Below are positions 1-8,592 of a DNA stretch of 64,000 nucleotides, piece by piece; position 1 is the stretch's first letter; every line of letters begins with the position of its first letter. This DNA is from Sphingobacterium olei (GTDB lineage Bacteria; Bacteroidota; Bacteroidia; Sphingobacteriales; Sphingobacteriaceae): assembly GCF_005048855.1 (NCBI RefSeq), contig NZ_SUME01000002.1, positions 248,001 to 312,000 of the forward strand, written 5' to 3'. Position numbers and translations under genes: made by a program. The notes under the pieces were generated by a model. The model had not been told where the DNA came from, ran no database searches, and worked only from the letters and a program-made list of their open reading frames with translations.

Positions 1-338
1 ATAATCGGCACCTTGATCCACCAGAGACCGCCATTGGTATACTGTCCCCAACCAGGTAACATCAATGAACGTTTCCAGGCTACACGTGACACTTGTTCGA
101 TAGCCAGACGAGTAGAATCTTTAAGAATATCTTTATAATAAAACTTCGCACGTTCCTTTTCCGCCTTTTCTCTCGCCCTTCGCTCCTGCCTGGTCTCTTT
201 TTTAACGGTATCCTGTGCAACCGAATCCACGGCCATAGTCACTGAATCCACTTTTAGTGCCGTTGAATCCACATTTTGTGCCGTTGCCGGAAAGCAGGCA
301 CAACCGAATACAAAAAAGAGAAAACAGATTTTATACAT
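1..338 (-). CDS. DUF5683-type protein, 3' end outside window
   Basis: The first 112 codons are visible; the gene runs off the left edge. It opens with a signal-peptide-like stretch (MYKICFLFFVFGCACFPATA), followed by a charged segment (RQERRAREKAEKERAKFYYK) and a conserved-looking tract ending MLPGWGQYTNGGLWWIKVPI. A WGQ-Y-N stretch after a charged linker is what I associate with the DUF5683 family found next to parAB in Sphingobacteriaceae. The ATG overlaps the parB stop (TAATG arrangement), so it is probably translationally coupled to parB. Its function is unknown. The family name is from memory of the neighbourhood and motif, not from a search. Confidence 0.7.
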   Translation of the reverse strand, partial: MYKICFLFFVFGCACFPATAQNVDSTALKVDSVTMAVDSVAQDTVKKETRQERRAREKAEKERAKFYYKDILKDSTRLAIEQVSRVAWKRSLMLPGWGQYTNGGLWWIKVPI

Positions 339-1258
339 TACCAATCTAACAATTCTAAGATGCGGCTCAAATCATCCTCCGAGTCAAATGGAATTTCAAT
401 CGCACCTTTTCCTCTCGTATTTTTCAAATTCAAACGTACACGTGTTGAAAATTTGGAAGCTAAATCGTCTTCGATTTTTTGATATTGAAAGTCCAATTGC
501 TTCCCTACGTTTTGATTCTTTTTCGGTTTTGTCTGTTGCTGTATATTACGCACCAATATTTCGGTCATCCGCACAGATAGCCCCTTATCAATGATCTCTT
601 GGAAAACGAATAATTGCTTGTCCACTTCCCCTACGTTGATCAAAGCACGTGCGTGTCCCATGGAAATCTGGCCATCACGTATACCCGCTTGTATCGCTGG
701 AGGCAACTTCAATAAGCGTAAATAGTTTGTCACGGTCGACCGGTTTTTACTCACCCGATCACCTAGTTCTTCCTGTTTTAGGTTACACTCCTCGATCATG
801 CGCTGAAAGCTCAGCGCCACTTCGATGGCATTCAGGTTTTCACGCTGGATATTTTCGATAAGTGCCATCTCCAACATCTGTTGGTCGTTGGCCGTACGAA
901 CGTAAGCAGGCACTTCGGTGATATCCGCAAGTTTAGAAGCACGTAGTCTTCGTTCACCACTGATAAGTTGATATTGGTTTTTGCTGACCTGTCTTACCGT
1001 GATAGGCTGAATAAGCCCCTGTAACTTAATAGACTCTGCTAATTCTTGTAACGCCTCCTGATCAAAATCAGTTCTCGGCTGAAAGGGATTTACAGCGATT
1101 TGTTCAACCTTAATAAAATTGATACTTCCTGCTGCTGGCACCCCAGTTTTGGTATCTGTTGCTTCCTTTTGATCAGATTTAGGATTTATCACAACATCAT
1201 CCTGCAATAATGCTCCTAATCCTTTTCCTAAACCTGTTTTTCGTTGTAATGCAGCCAT
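338..1258 (-). CDS. parB: Chromosome partitioning protein ParB
   Basis: 306 aa, normal length for a chromosomal ParB/Spo0J. In the family, ParB binds parS sites, hydrolyses CTP and spreads on DNA, working with ParA to segregate the origin region. Visible features are an N-terminal GLGKGLGALL stretch (the ParA-contacting tail in homologues), the CTP-binding GERRLRA box at residues 101-107, ENIQREN at 135-141, a helix-turn-helix region around 150-200, and a C-terminal dimerisation segment. It follows parA with a one-base gap and its stop overlaps the next ATG, so parA-parB-DUF5683 looks like one operon. I found no convincing full parS site in the window. Confidence 0.95.
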   Translation of the reverse strand: MAALQRKTGLGKGLGALLQDDVVINPKSDQKEATDTKTGVPAAGSINFIKVEQIAVNPFQPRTDFDQEALQELAESIKLQGLIQPITVRQVSKNQYQLISGERRLRASKLADITEVPAYVRTANDQQMLEMALIENIQRENLNAIEVALSFQRMIEECNLKQEELGDRVSKNRSTVTNYLRLLKLPPAIQAGIRDGQISMGHARALINVGEVDKQLFVFQEIIDKGLSVRMTEILVRNIQQQTKPKKNQNVGKQLDFQYQKIEDDLASKFSTRVRLNLKNTRGKGAIEIPFDSEDDLSRILELLDW

Positions 1259-1259
1259 A

Positions 1260-2057
1260 CTATACTATCGCTTGTTCTTTATTTTCTTCTACTAAACCAT
1301 TCTTTTGCAAAATCTCACGCGCGAGATTCAGGTAATTGATGGCGCCTTTACAGGATGCATCGTGCATGATTACGGAAATCCCAAAACTAGGAGCCTCACT
1401 TAATCTGGTATTACGCTGTATAATTGTCTCAAATACCAAATCGTGGAAATGTGTACGCACCTCCTCTACCACCTGATTAGACAAACGGAGGCGGACATCG
1501 TACATGGTTAGTAGAATGCCTTCTATTGCTAAATCGGTATTTAGACGGTTTTGGACAATTTTTATCGTATTTAATAATTTACCCAATCCCTCTAATGCAA
1601 AATATTCACATTGAACCGGAATAATGACCGAGTCCGATGCTGTCAAGGCATTAATCGTGATCAATCCCAATGAAGGAGAGCAGTCGATAATGATAAAATC
1701 ATAGTCATCTTTAATCTGCAGGAGCATTTTTTTCATTTTATACTCGCGTTCGTTCAGGTTGATCATTTCAATCTCAGCACCTACTAAGTCAATATGTGCA
1801 GGCAGCAAATCTAAATTAGGCGTATCCGTACCATGGATAGCCTCTCTCGGATCTAAATCATTCACCAAACATTCATATACACTGGCTTTAATAGCTCTTG
1901 GATCAAACCCGATACCTGACGTCGAGTTTGCCTGAGGATCTGCATCTACCAACAATGTCTTATACTCCAAAACCGCTAAACTAGCCGCTAAGTTAATAGA
2001 AGTCGTTGTTTTACCTACACCACCTTTTTGATTTGCAATGGATATTATTTTTCCCAT
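1260..2057 (-). CDS. parA: Chromosome partitioning ATPase ParA
   Basis: 265 aa ParA/Soj-type P-loop ATPase. The deviant Walker A motif KGGVGKTTT sits at residues 11-19, VDADPQ (Walker A') follows near 37-42, and the DFIIIDCSPSLGL Walker B region lies near 120. The short N-terminus, with no DNA-binding extension, is typical of chromosomal ParA rather than plasmid type Ia proteins. It heads the parA-parB-DUF5683 operon. The start is well placed because the Walker A lysine lies at the expected distance from the first Met. A promoter candidate lies 50-75 bp upstream. Confidence 0.96.
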   Translation of the reverse strand: MGKIISIANQKGGVGKTTTSINLAASLAVLEYKTLLVDADPQANSTSGIGFDPRAIKASVYECLVNDLDPREAIHGTDTPNLDLLPAHIDLVGAEIEMINLNEREYKMKKMLLQIKDDYDFIIIDCSPSLGLITINALTASDSVIIPVQCEYFALEGLGKLLNTIKIVQNRLNTDLAIEGILLTMYDVRLRLSNQVVEEVRTHFHDLVFETIIQRNTRLSEAPSFGISVIMHDASCKGAINYLNLAREILQKNGLVEENKEQAIV

Positions 2058-2105
2058 AAGATACTGAATCTTTACCTATTAAATGTATACTTCATGTTCT
2101 CGCAC

Positions 2106-2133
2106 CAAATTTACATTTCAATAACTTACCAAA
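2106..2133 (-). promoter_or_regulatory. Candidate promoter for parA
   Basis: On the minus strand a TTTG (2130-2133) is followed after 16 nt by TAAATTTG (2106-2113), matching the Bacteroidetes TTTG / TAnnTTTG pattern with a slightly short spacer. It lies 49 bp upstream of the parA ATG. Confidence 0.45.
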
Positions 2134-2263
2134 TGCTTAAATGATGTTAAAATTGCTATTTTTGAGAACATTTCTGAGCTTATAACTCAGCATGCTAAGA
2201 TACGAAAAATAGATTTACCATTTACATCGTCATTCATTGAGAGACATAAATTACAAAAGCACA

Positions 2264-2785
2264 ATGAATTTAATTATTTCGGGAACAAATAGATTGGGAA
2301 GCAACTCGTTAAAGGTGGCCAGATATTATCAGGAACAGCTACAACTACGAGGTGAAGAATGGGAAATATTTTCGTTGATTGACCTTCCCCACGACATCAT
2401 TTTCTCTGATTTGTACGGCAAAAGAAGTGAAGGTTTTGCGCATATACAGGAAAAGATTTCCGCCGCCCGTAAATTTATTTTTGTCATTCCGGAATACAAT
2501 GGCAGCTATCCAGGCGTGTTGAAAGTGTTCATGGATGCCTGTGCATTTCCTGCTTCATTTTATCAAAAAAAAGCGATCCTCGTGGGGGTGGCAACTGGAA
2601 AATACGGAAATATCCGAGGTGTTGACCATTTTACAGGTGTCTGTAATTATATGCGGATGCATGTTCTACCTCTTAAGATTCATATTCCACATATCCAGAA
2701 CGAGCTTAACAATAACAATGAATTCATTGACAGCATCACGGTCAAATTCATTGAGGAGCAAATTGAGGAAATTATTCGGTTTTAG
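2264..2785 (+). CDS. NADPH-dependent FMN reductase family protein
   Basis: 173 aa when started at the ATG at 2264. The frame is open further 5' only through a TTG at 2237, and the ATG places the flavodoxin-like first strand (MNLIISGTNRLGSNS) at the very N-terminus, as in this family. The GTNRLGSNS phosphate-binding loop and PEYNGSYPGVLK flavin-binding loop are both present. Family members reduce FMN or quinones with NAD(P)H in the cytoplasm; the substrate here is unknown. The gene is divergent from parA and its 3' end overlaps the convergent phosphoesterase gene by 4 bp. A TATTTTTG at 2157-2164 could be its -7 box, but I see no clear partner element. Confidence 0.85.
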   Translation: MNLIISGTNRLGSNSLKVARYYQEQLQLRGEEWEIFSLIDLPHDIIFSDLYGKRSEGFAHIQEKISAARKFIFVIPEYNGSYPGVLKVFMDACAFPASFYQKKAILVGVATGKYGNIRGVDHFTGVCNYMRMHVLPLKIHIPHIQNELNNNNEFIDSITVKFIEEQIEEIIRF

Positions 2786-3612
2786 AAGCTCTGTACACGT
2801 ACGCGCTCCAATATATTTTCCAGTGAATAATTAAGCAGTACATCGTGTATGGGATATTTCCCAAGTGTATCCTTTTTTTCCTCGTAACCAAACATGTCCC
2901 ATTCACCATTGTGGTACTCTAATGCGGAAAGATTTTCGATCCAGTCGCCCGAATTCATATACACACACGAACCTTTCTTCGTGACCACCGTACGGATTTG
3001 TGGCTGATGGATATGTCCGCATATCACGTAGTCGTACTCACTTTCAATAGCCAGCTCCGAGGCGGTCTGTTCGAAATCCGAAATAAATTTCACTGCCTTT
3101 TTCACCGAGTTCTTAATTCTTTTTGAGAGCGAGTATTTCTCCTTTCCAAATCGGACAAGGATCCAGTTCATCAAATTGTTCAACCCAATAAGCCTATCGT
3201 ACCCCCATCCGCCTAACTTTGCCAACCACTTGGAATGTTGAATAGAAGCGTCGAATACATCACCATGAAATATCCAAGCCCGTTTATCGCCCAAATGCAG
3301 CACCAATTTATCCACCAACTGGATATTACCAAAATGTATATTCGTGAATTTTCGCAGCATCTCATCATGATTGCCCGTGATATAGATTACTTCACAACCT
3401 TGATATGCCATATCAAACAGATACTTAATCACTTTCAGATGCTGATCAGGAAAATAGCTTTTTTTAAACTGCCAGATATCCATGATATCGCCATTCAATA
3501 CCAGTTTTGCAGGTTTGATAGAATACAAATAGTGGAGTAACTCTTGTGCCCGACATCCATAGGTTCCGAGATGTACATCAGAAAGTATTACTAAATCGAC
3601 TTCTCTCTTCAT
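2782..3612 (-). CDS. UDP-2,3-diacylglucosamine diphosphatase-like metallophosphoesterase
   Basis: 276 aa from the ATG at 3612; an upstream ATG at 3633 adds only MFCFFVY and is less likely. It has the calcineurin-like metal-binding motifs in order: LSDVHLG, NGDIMD, GNHDE and CGHIHQP. The layout resembles the LpxH-like phosphoesterases of Bacteroidetes, which hydrolyse UDP-2,3-diacylglucosamine to lipid X during lipid A synthesis on the inner face of the cytoplasmic membrane. A second copy elsewhere could be the dedicated LpxH, so the substrate assignment is moderate. It is convergent with the FMN reductase, overlapping by 4 bp. Confidence 0.8.
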   Translation of the reverse strand: MKREVDLVILSDVHLGTYGCRAQELLHYLYSIKPAKLVLNGDIMDIWQFKKSYFPDQHLKVIKYLFDMAYQGCEVIYITGNHDEMLRKFTNIHFGNIQLVDKLVLHLGDKRAWIFHGDVFDASIQHSKWLAKLGGWGYDRLIGLNNLMNWILVRFGKEKYSLSKRIKNSVKKAVKFISDFEQTASELAIESEYDYVICGHIHQPQIRTVVTKKGSCVYMNSGDWIENLSALEYHNGEWDMFGYEEKKDTLGKYPIHDVLLNYSLENILERVRVQSF

Positions 3613-3773
3613 GTATACAAAAAAACAAAACAACTGTTAACTCATCATTTTCAGATAGTTAAAAAATCATCAAGTTTTTGAATAGATTGTTTTTAATGAA
3701 GGTTTATTTTATACAACTTCAAATGCCTGAACATACCCTAGGCAATGCCTTATAAAGAAGGGCGGCATCATAA

Positions 3774-3804
3774 AAAAAAGAGCTTCTTTGCAGAAACTCT
3801 TTTT
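3774..3804 (-). terminator. Intrinsic terminator of the tRNA-Val operon
   Basis: An interrupted hairpin with A-rich left and T-rich right arms (AAAAAGAG-TTCT / AGAA-CTCTTTTT, loop TTGC) lies 4 bp beyond the 3' end of the last tRNA in the minus-strand direction. Confidence 0.7.
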
Positions 3805-3807
3805 ACG

Positions 3808-3882
3808 TGGGGATTACTGGGTTCGAACCAGTGACCCCTACCTTGTCGAGGTAGTGCTCTAAACCAGCTGAGCTAAACCCCC
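3808..3882 (-). tRNA. tRNA-Val (anticodon GAC)
   Basis: A cloverleaf can be drawn by hand: acceptor GGGGGTT pairs with AATCCCC, D stem GCTC/GAGC, anticodon stem CTACC/GGTAG, T arm ACTGG-TTCGAAC-CCAGT, discriminator A. CCA is not encoded. The anticodon loop reads TCGACAA, which puts GAC at positions 34-36 but leaves C, not the nearly universal T, at position 33. It shares the D arm, variable loop and T arm with the two neighbouring Val tRNAs. Confidence 0.88.
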
Positions 3883-3920
3883 ATTTATATATAACAAAAG
3901 CACCCAGTGGATGCTTTTTG

Positions 3921-3995
3921 TGGGAGATACTGGGTTCGAACCAGTGACCCCCTGCTTGTAAGGCAGGTGCTCTGAACCAGCTGAGCTAATCTCCC
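3921..3995 (-). tRNA. tRNA-Val (anticodon TAC), copy 1
   Basis: Acceptor GGGAGAT/ATCTCCC, D stem GCTC/GAGC, anticodon stem CCTGC/GCAGG with loop CTTACAA (anticodon TAC), T arm ACTGG/CCAGT, discriminator A, no encoded CCA. It is the middle gene of a three-tRNA minus-strand operon. Confidence 0.95.
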
Positions 3996-4007
3996 GAGTG
4001 CTGTTTG

Positions 4008-4082
4008 TGGAGAATACTGGGTTCGAACCAGTGACCCCCTGCTTGTAAGGCAGGTGCTCTGAACCAGCTGAGCTAATTCTCC
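4008..4082 (-). tRNA. tRNA-Val (anticodon TAC), copy 2
   Basis: Identical to copy 1 apart from the acceptor stem (GGAGAAT/ATTCTCC). It is the first gene of the operon, 12 bp upstream of copy 1, and the promoter lies directly upstream. Confidence 0.95.
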
Positions 4083-4100
4083 TTTTGCTAATAGCGTGTG

Positions 4101-4130
4101 CAAATATAGGTCTTAATTTTTAGTTTCAAA
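4101..4130 (-). promoter_or_regulatory. Promoter of the tRNA-Val operon
   Basis: On the minus strand TTTG (4127-4130) and TATATTTG (4101-4108) are separated by 18 nt, an excellent match to the Bacteroidetes housekeeping promoter (-33 TTTG, -7 TAnnTTTG). It ends about 18 bp before the first tRNA. Confidence 0.75.
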
Positions 4131-4191
4131 ATATTTTACAAACATTTTTTACAGTCTCTACACAATCAACTAAAAAACAATTACATAAATT

Positions 4192-6174
4192 TTAGTCATA
4201 AAATTTCCAAGAAACACCGAAACGCAAGTTAGCGGGATTCATCGGATATCGTCGCACAGTATAATACCCTTTGGGGTAGATATGTTGGTTGACAAAATTA
4301 TAACTGATAAACAAATTTACACGCTTAAGATTTGCCGTAGCCCATACATCTACAATAGGATAAGTAGAAAATTCCAGCCCCACATTATCATTGTAAAACT
4401 GTCCAGCATTGATGGCATAGGAAGGTGTTTTAAATGGTGTATTAAATTTTCCATCCACCCCTATTCTAAAATCCAGCACTTTGTAGGCGACATCACCATA
4501 ATAAAGACTATGCCAGGTATATAGTTCGGGAGTTGCCAGCACATCCATTGCATCCGATTTCTGATACACCACCAAGTTATCCAAACTGAAATTGCCAAAT
4601 CTAAAGTTTTGCCCTACACTTAATTTCAACAAATTAAGATTACCATATTGAGCCGGTTCAACCAACTTCTCCAACCGTTCATCATCGTTCGGATTAGCCA
4701 TCTCCCTAAAATAGAGGTAATTGCTAATTAAAAAATATTCCGCTTTTCCAGAGAATCCGATTTTATCATTCTGATACTTGAACGATAGATTTTGCGTCTT
4801 TTCCTTATCCAGACTGCTCGACCAGCTGTGGTAGGTGTAGTTCATCCTGGAAAATGTCATTTCGGGCGACTTATTTTGCGAATACGCACCGATGGAAACC
4901 CGACCTATTTTATCCCCTACAAATACATCGGCATTTGCTTCATAGAGAAAATCACCCACATTTCTTCCCAGTACAATTTGGTTTACAGCCAATTTCAAAT
5001 TTACTTTATTACTGAATTGGTAACTCAGATCTCCTTTAACAGCACTATTTTGGAAAAAATCATTTGACAGGCTATCTTCATACCAGATTAAGTCATTTTG
5101 AAAACCAAGATTCAGTTTCGCCTCATTTTTTAACAACGATTTATTCCGTAAATAAAAAGAATAGGTAAACTCATTAGATATCGTTGTAATTTTGGTCGTA
5201 TCGTGCACCAAACCGGCATTTCCAAACGGAAAGGCACCATACATATCCTCTTCATTTTTGAAGAAAATATACTTTCGCTGCCGAATAGATGAATTGTGTG
5301 CAAATGCATTAGTCGGGTGAATCTCCATTTCAGGTAGCCCCGCATTTAGGGTATCCAACCTTCCGATATAAAACGACTGACGTAGAAAGAGTCCATTGTC
5401 TAACCATTTATTGTATGGTCTACTAGCCTGCTGCCCCTTTAAACGCGTGGTAACGCCGTACAACGATGAGACGTCGTTATCCCTGAAAATACTATCATTG
5501 ATAATCGAACCATTCTCGGTCGCATCGATTTTGTTAAACGCCGCATTGACCAACATATTATAACGTCGATTGGGCGACTCATACCATGAAAAAACTGTTC
5601 CTTTGCGATCCGAATACGCCTGATTAAAATAGTAACCATCCGTATTGGTAGCTTCGTATTGCACACCAACATTCCAATTCGGATTTATATTCTGCGCCAA
5701 TTTTGCCTTAAACACCTGATCATCAAAGAGAAATCCAACTGCATAGAGTTCCGAATACCTCGCTCTGGCCCTATAATAGATTACCGAATCAGACGTCAGC
5801 AAGTACCTTTCCAATGCATGAAAACCAGGCTGAAAACCAATCGATTTATTCGGATTAAAAAGCAGGTCTCTCGTCGCTAATCCATACGACCCCAAATGTA
5901 TACTGGGATTCCAGGGATGATTCTGCGGATTGTAATATTGGAAATTATAGTGTGTAGTATCTATTTGCTTAGTATGCGACGCATTTTTCAACATATTCAA
6001 CGTAGCATACCGTACGTATTTTGCGCTAAAGACCACTGAATCCTTTTTGTTATCCTCCAATGCACGCGCGGAGTCCAGCGCACTGCTAAACTCCTCATCT
6101 ACCTGGGCATAGCCTTGCGAAGTTACGCCCACCAACACAATAACACTAAAAAGAATGCGTATCAAATACTTCAT
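4192..6174 (-). CDS. Putative outer-membrane porin (Porin_10-like)
   Basis: 660 aa. It has a Sec signal peptide ending near GYAQ at residue 24 and then an alternating-hydrophobicity, aromatic-rich sequence expected of a beta-barrel, ending NLRFGVSWKFYD with an aromatic near the C-terminus as in many outer-membrane barrels. Length and style match the Bacteroidetes 'putative porin' family (Porin_10). The transported substrate is unknown. The gene lies 41 bp downstream of purine nucleoside phosphorylase in the same direction and may be read through from it. Confidence 0.75.
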   Translation of the reverse strand: MKYLIRILFSVIVLVGVTSQGYAQVDEEFSSALDSARALEDNKKDSVVFSAKYVRYATLNMLKNASHTKQIDTTHYNFQYYNPQNHPWNPSIHLGSYGLATRDLLFNPNKSIGFQPGFHALERYLLTSDSVIYYRARARYSELYAVGFLFDDQVFKAKLAQNINPNWNVGVQYEATNTDGYYFNQAYSDRKGTVFSWYESPNRRYNMLVNAAFNKIDATENGSIINDSIFRDNDVSSLYGVTTRLKGQQASRPYNKWLDNGLFLRQSFYIGRLDTLNAGLPEMEIHPTNAFAHNSSIRQRKYIFFKNEEDMYGAFPFGNAGLVHDTTKITTISNEFTYSFYLRNKSLLKNEAKLNLGFQNDLIWYEDSLSNDFFQNSAVKGDLSYQFSNKVNLKLAVNQIVLGRNVGDFLYEANADVFVGDKIGRVSIGAYSQNKSPEMTFSRMNYTYHSWSSSLDKEKTQNLSFKYQNDKIGFSGKAEYFLISNYLYFREMANPNDDERLEKLVEPAQYGNLNLLKLSVGQNFRFGNFSLDNLVVYQKSDAMDVLATPELYTWHSLYYGDVAYKVLDFRIGVDGKFNTPFKTPSYAINAGQFYNDNVGLEFSTYPIVDVWATANLKRVNLFISYNFVNQHIYPKGYYTVRRYPMNPANLRFGVSWKFYD

Positions 6175-6215
6175 GTAATCTATTTATTATCCAGCAAACT
6201 TAGATAACTTGCGGT

Positions 6216-7031
6216 TTATATGCAAGCGATTAACTCCTTTAGTATCGCTGTGAGTTTTGGTTCAGCTTCGGCGGCCACAGCAACAATTTCAGTCAACGAC
6301 ACCGGCTTTAAATCGGCATGATATCCTTCATCCGTAATCACGGATATAGCAAAAACGGGAAGCCCCATATGATTCGCTACAATTACTTCGGGCACCGTAC
6401 TCATGCCTACAATATCACCGCCTATAATCCGCATGTACCGGTATTCCGCTCTTGTTTCTAAATTAGGCCCTGGAGTAGCGACATACACCACTTTATGTGC
6501 GGTGACGTTCAGTTTTTTGGCAATTTCTAAGCCCTGCTGCAACATCGTTTTGTCATACGGTGCACTCATATCCGGAAATCGGGGACCAAAATCATCATCG
6601 TTGGATCCGCGGAGTGGATTATCCGGCAGTAGATTAATATGATCGTCAATAATTCCGATATGTCCTTTTTGGATAGCCGGATTTAAGGACCCCGACGCAT
6701 TCGACACAAATAGTTTCTGCACACCAAGGGCTTTCATAATCCGTACCGGGAAGGTAATTTCCTGCATGTCGTACCCTTCATAATAATGAAGACGGCCTTG
6801 CATAGCCACCACACTCCGGCCATTCAACGTGCCAAATATAAGTTTACCGGAATGAAATTCGACTGTGGAAATCGGAAAATTGGGAATATTAGCATACATG
6901 AGTTGATACTCAACCTCAATTTCATTGACCAGCTTCCCCAGGCCGGTGCCTAATATAATTCCAAATTCGGGTGTAAAGTCGCCTATTTTACGGCGTATAG
7001 AAGATACAGTTTCGTTTATTAAATGATACAT
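6216..7031 (-). CDS. Purine-nucleoside phosphorylase
   Basis: 271 aa, the size of trimeric (PunA-type) purine nucleoside phosphorylases, which convert inosine or guanosine plus phosphate to base plus ribose-1-phosphate. Recognisable segments are LGTGLGKL near the N-terminus (phosphate loop), the FHSGKL histidine region, SNASGSLNP (base/phosphate site) and the MSTVPEVIVANHMGL block. It lies 64 bp downstream of the symporter gene on the same strand, so it may be co-transcribed with murQ-symporter, though its chemistry is nucleoside salvage, not amino-sugar catabolism. Confidence 0.93.
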   Translation of the reverse strand: MYHLINETVSSIRRKIGDFTPEFGIILGTGLGKLVNEIEVEYQLMYANIPNFPISTVEFHSGKLIFGTLNGRSVVAMQGRLHYYEGYDMQEITFPVRIMKALGVQKLFVSNASGSLNPAIQKGHIGIIDDHINLLPDNPLRGSNDDDFGPRFPDMSAPYDKTMLQQGLEIAKKLNVTAHKVVYVATPGPNLETRAEYRYMRIIGGDIVGMSTVPEVIVANHMGLPVFAISVITDEGYHADLKPVSLTEIVAVAAEAEPKLTAILKELIACI

Positions 7032-7095
7032 GCGTGCAAAAAACTAAGACTCAAACTTAACGTTAATTTTTTGCACACACAAGTCAGCATTTCCC

Positions 7096-8589
7096 CTATC
7101 TAAGCGAAGCCTGCTTTTCCAAAGACATCCGTCCTGGGGACGTCACCAATAACAACACACAGGTTATTACCGCATTATATACGATCAGTTCAAATCCAAT
7201 ACGATATGTTGTATAAGGTATAATATAATAGGTATTCAGCACAAACAATAAAACAGGAGAAAGCACACAAAAGAAAGGCACCAGTTTATCGTTCACCTGC
7301 ATTTTGGTCAAAATCCCAAAAGCAAACAACCCAAGAAGCGGGCCATAGGTATAACTAGCAGCAGTGAATATAGCGGTGACGACCGAGTCATCGTTTATGA
7401 TCCGAAATCCCAAAATTACCAATAGCATGATGAAGGAAAACACGAGATGCACGATATTTCTAGACCGCACCAATTTAGGATCATTCGGATTCTCCTTTTT
7501 ATTGAAATTAAGAAAATCAATACAGAATGAGGTTGTTAACGCCGTAAGTGCCGAATCTGTTGTAGCAAAAGTCGCTGCCGTCAATCCCATCATAAAGATG
7601 ATCCCGGCTACGAGTGTCAAATTATTCAATGCAATCTCAGGATACAAGTAATCCGGTGTGCGCAATGCGCTGATATCAATTCCTTTCTCGCCCACGTAAA
7701 TATAGAGCAATGCCCCCACTGCTAAGAAAAACAAGTTAATCACTACAAAAATCCCTGTGAAGGTCAGCATATTTTTTTGCGCTTCACCGATGGTTTTCAT
7801 ACTTAAATTTTTCTGCATCAGGTCCTGATCCAATCCGGTCATCGCAATGGTAACGAAGGCTCCGCCGATCATATGTTTCCAAAAATGGTTTTTATCCCCC
7901 AATAGGTTTTCCCAGATAAAAATCTGCGAATAGGTGCTATCTTTTACCTTTTCAAACGCTTCAAAAACCGAAATTCCCAAACCATCTGCCATAAAGAAAA
8001 TAGAAAGTATTACGGCTAATAACAAGAAAAACGTCTGCAGCATATCCGTAATAATTATGGTCTTTAGTCCCCCCTTATTCGTATAAAGCCAAATTAATAA
8101 AAGGCACACCGCTACCGTCACAGCGAAGGGCACATTCCATGCATCAAAAATAAATTTCTGAAGGATAATTGCTACCAGATATAAACGAAATGCCGATCCA
8201 ATCGTACGGGATATCAAAAAGATCATTGCTCCAGTTTTATAGCTCCGATGTCCAAGTCGCTCTTCCAAATAGGTGTAGATAGACGTTAGATTCATACGGT
8301 AATATAGTGGAAGTAATACGTAGGCAATCACCAAGAAACCCAGTGCATTTCCCAATACGAACTGAAAATAACTAAAATTAGAGAGGCCTACAGCTCCCGG
8401 TACAGAGATAAAGGTTACACCAGATAGGGCTGTTCCAATCATTCCGAAGGCGACCATGTACCATTTCGAATTCTTGTTTGCAACGAAGAACGTAGCGTTA
8501 TCAGATGATTTCTTGGCTGTAAAATGCGATACGCTTAATAACACACCAAAGTAAACCACCAAGAATGCGAGAAGAGTTATAGGAGACAT
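7096..8589 (-). CDS. Sodium:solute symporter (SSS family), probable MurNAc transporter
   Basis: 497 aa, about 13 hydrophobic segments, start MSPITLLAFLVVYFGVLLSV. Typical SSS features include GMIGTALSGVTFISVPGAVG in the second helix region and the TGLDQDLMQKNL stretch near the middle. The gene starts 3 bp after the murQ stop and is surely co-transcribed with it. In Tannerella forsythia an SSS-type permease, MurT, next to murQ imports N-acetylmuramic acid. By position this is the same arrangement, so a MurNAc (or MurNAc-disaccharide) transporter is my inference; family membership is seen directly. Confidence 0.85.
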   Translation of the reverse strand: MSPITLLAFLVVYFGVLLSVSHFTAKKSSDNATFFVANKNSKWYMVAFGMIGTALSGVTFISVPGAVGLSNFSYFQFVLGNALGFLVIAYVLLPLYYRMNLTSIYTYLEERLGHRSYKTGAMIFLISRTIGSAFRLYLVAIILQKFIFDAWNVPFAVTVAVCLLLIWLYTNKGGLKTIIITDMLQTFFLLLAVILSIFFMADGLGISVFEAFEKVKDSTYSQIFIWENLLGDKNHFWKHMIGGAFVTIAMTGLDQDLMQKNLSMKTIGEAQKNMLTFTGIFVVINLFFLAVGALLYIYVGEKGIDISALRTPDYLYPEIALNNLTLVAGIIFMMGLTAATFATTDSALTALTTSFCIDFLNFNKKENPNDPKLVRSRNIVHLVFSFIMLLVILGFRIINDDSVVTAIFTAASYTYGPLLGLFAFGILTKMQVNDKLVPFFCVLSPVLLFVLNTYYIIPYTTYRIGFELIVYNAVITCVLLLVTSPGRMSLEKQASLR

Positions 8590-8592
8590 ATG

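Noticed and set aside
3885..4103. 72-codon frame running through the tRNA genes
   Set aside because: It is a translation of two nearly identical tRNA-Val genes, visible as a repeated LAQLVQSTCLTSRG block.
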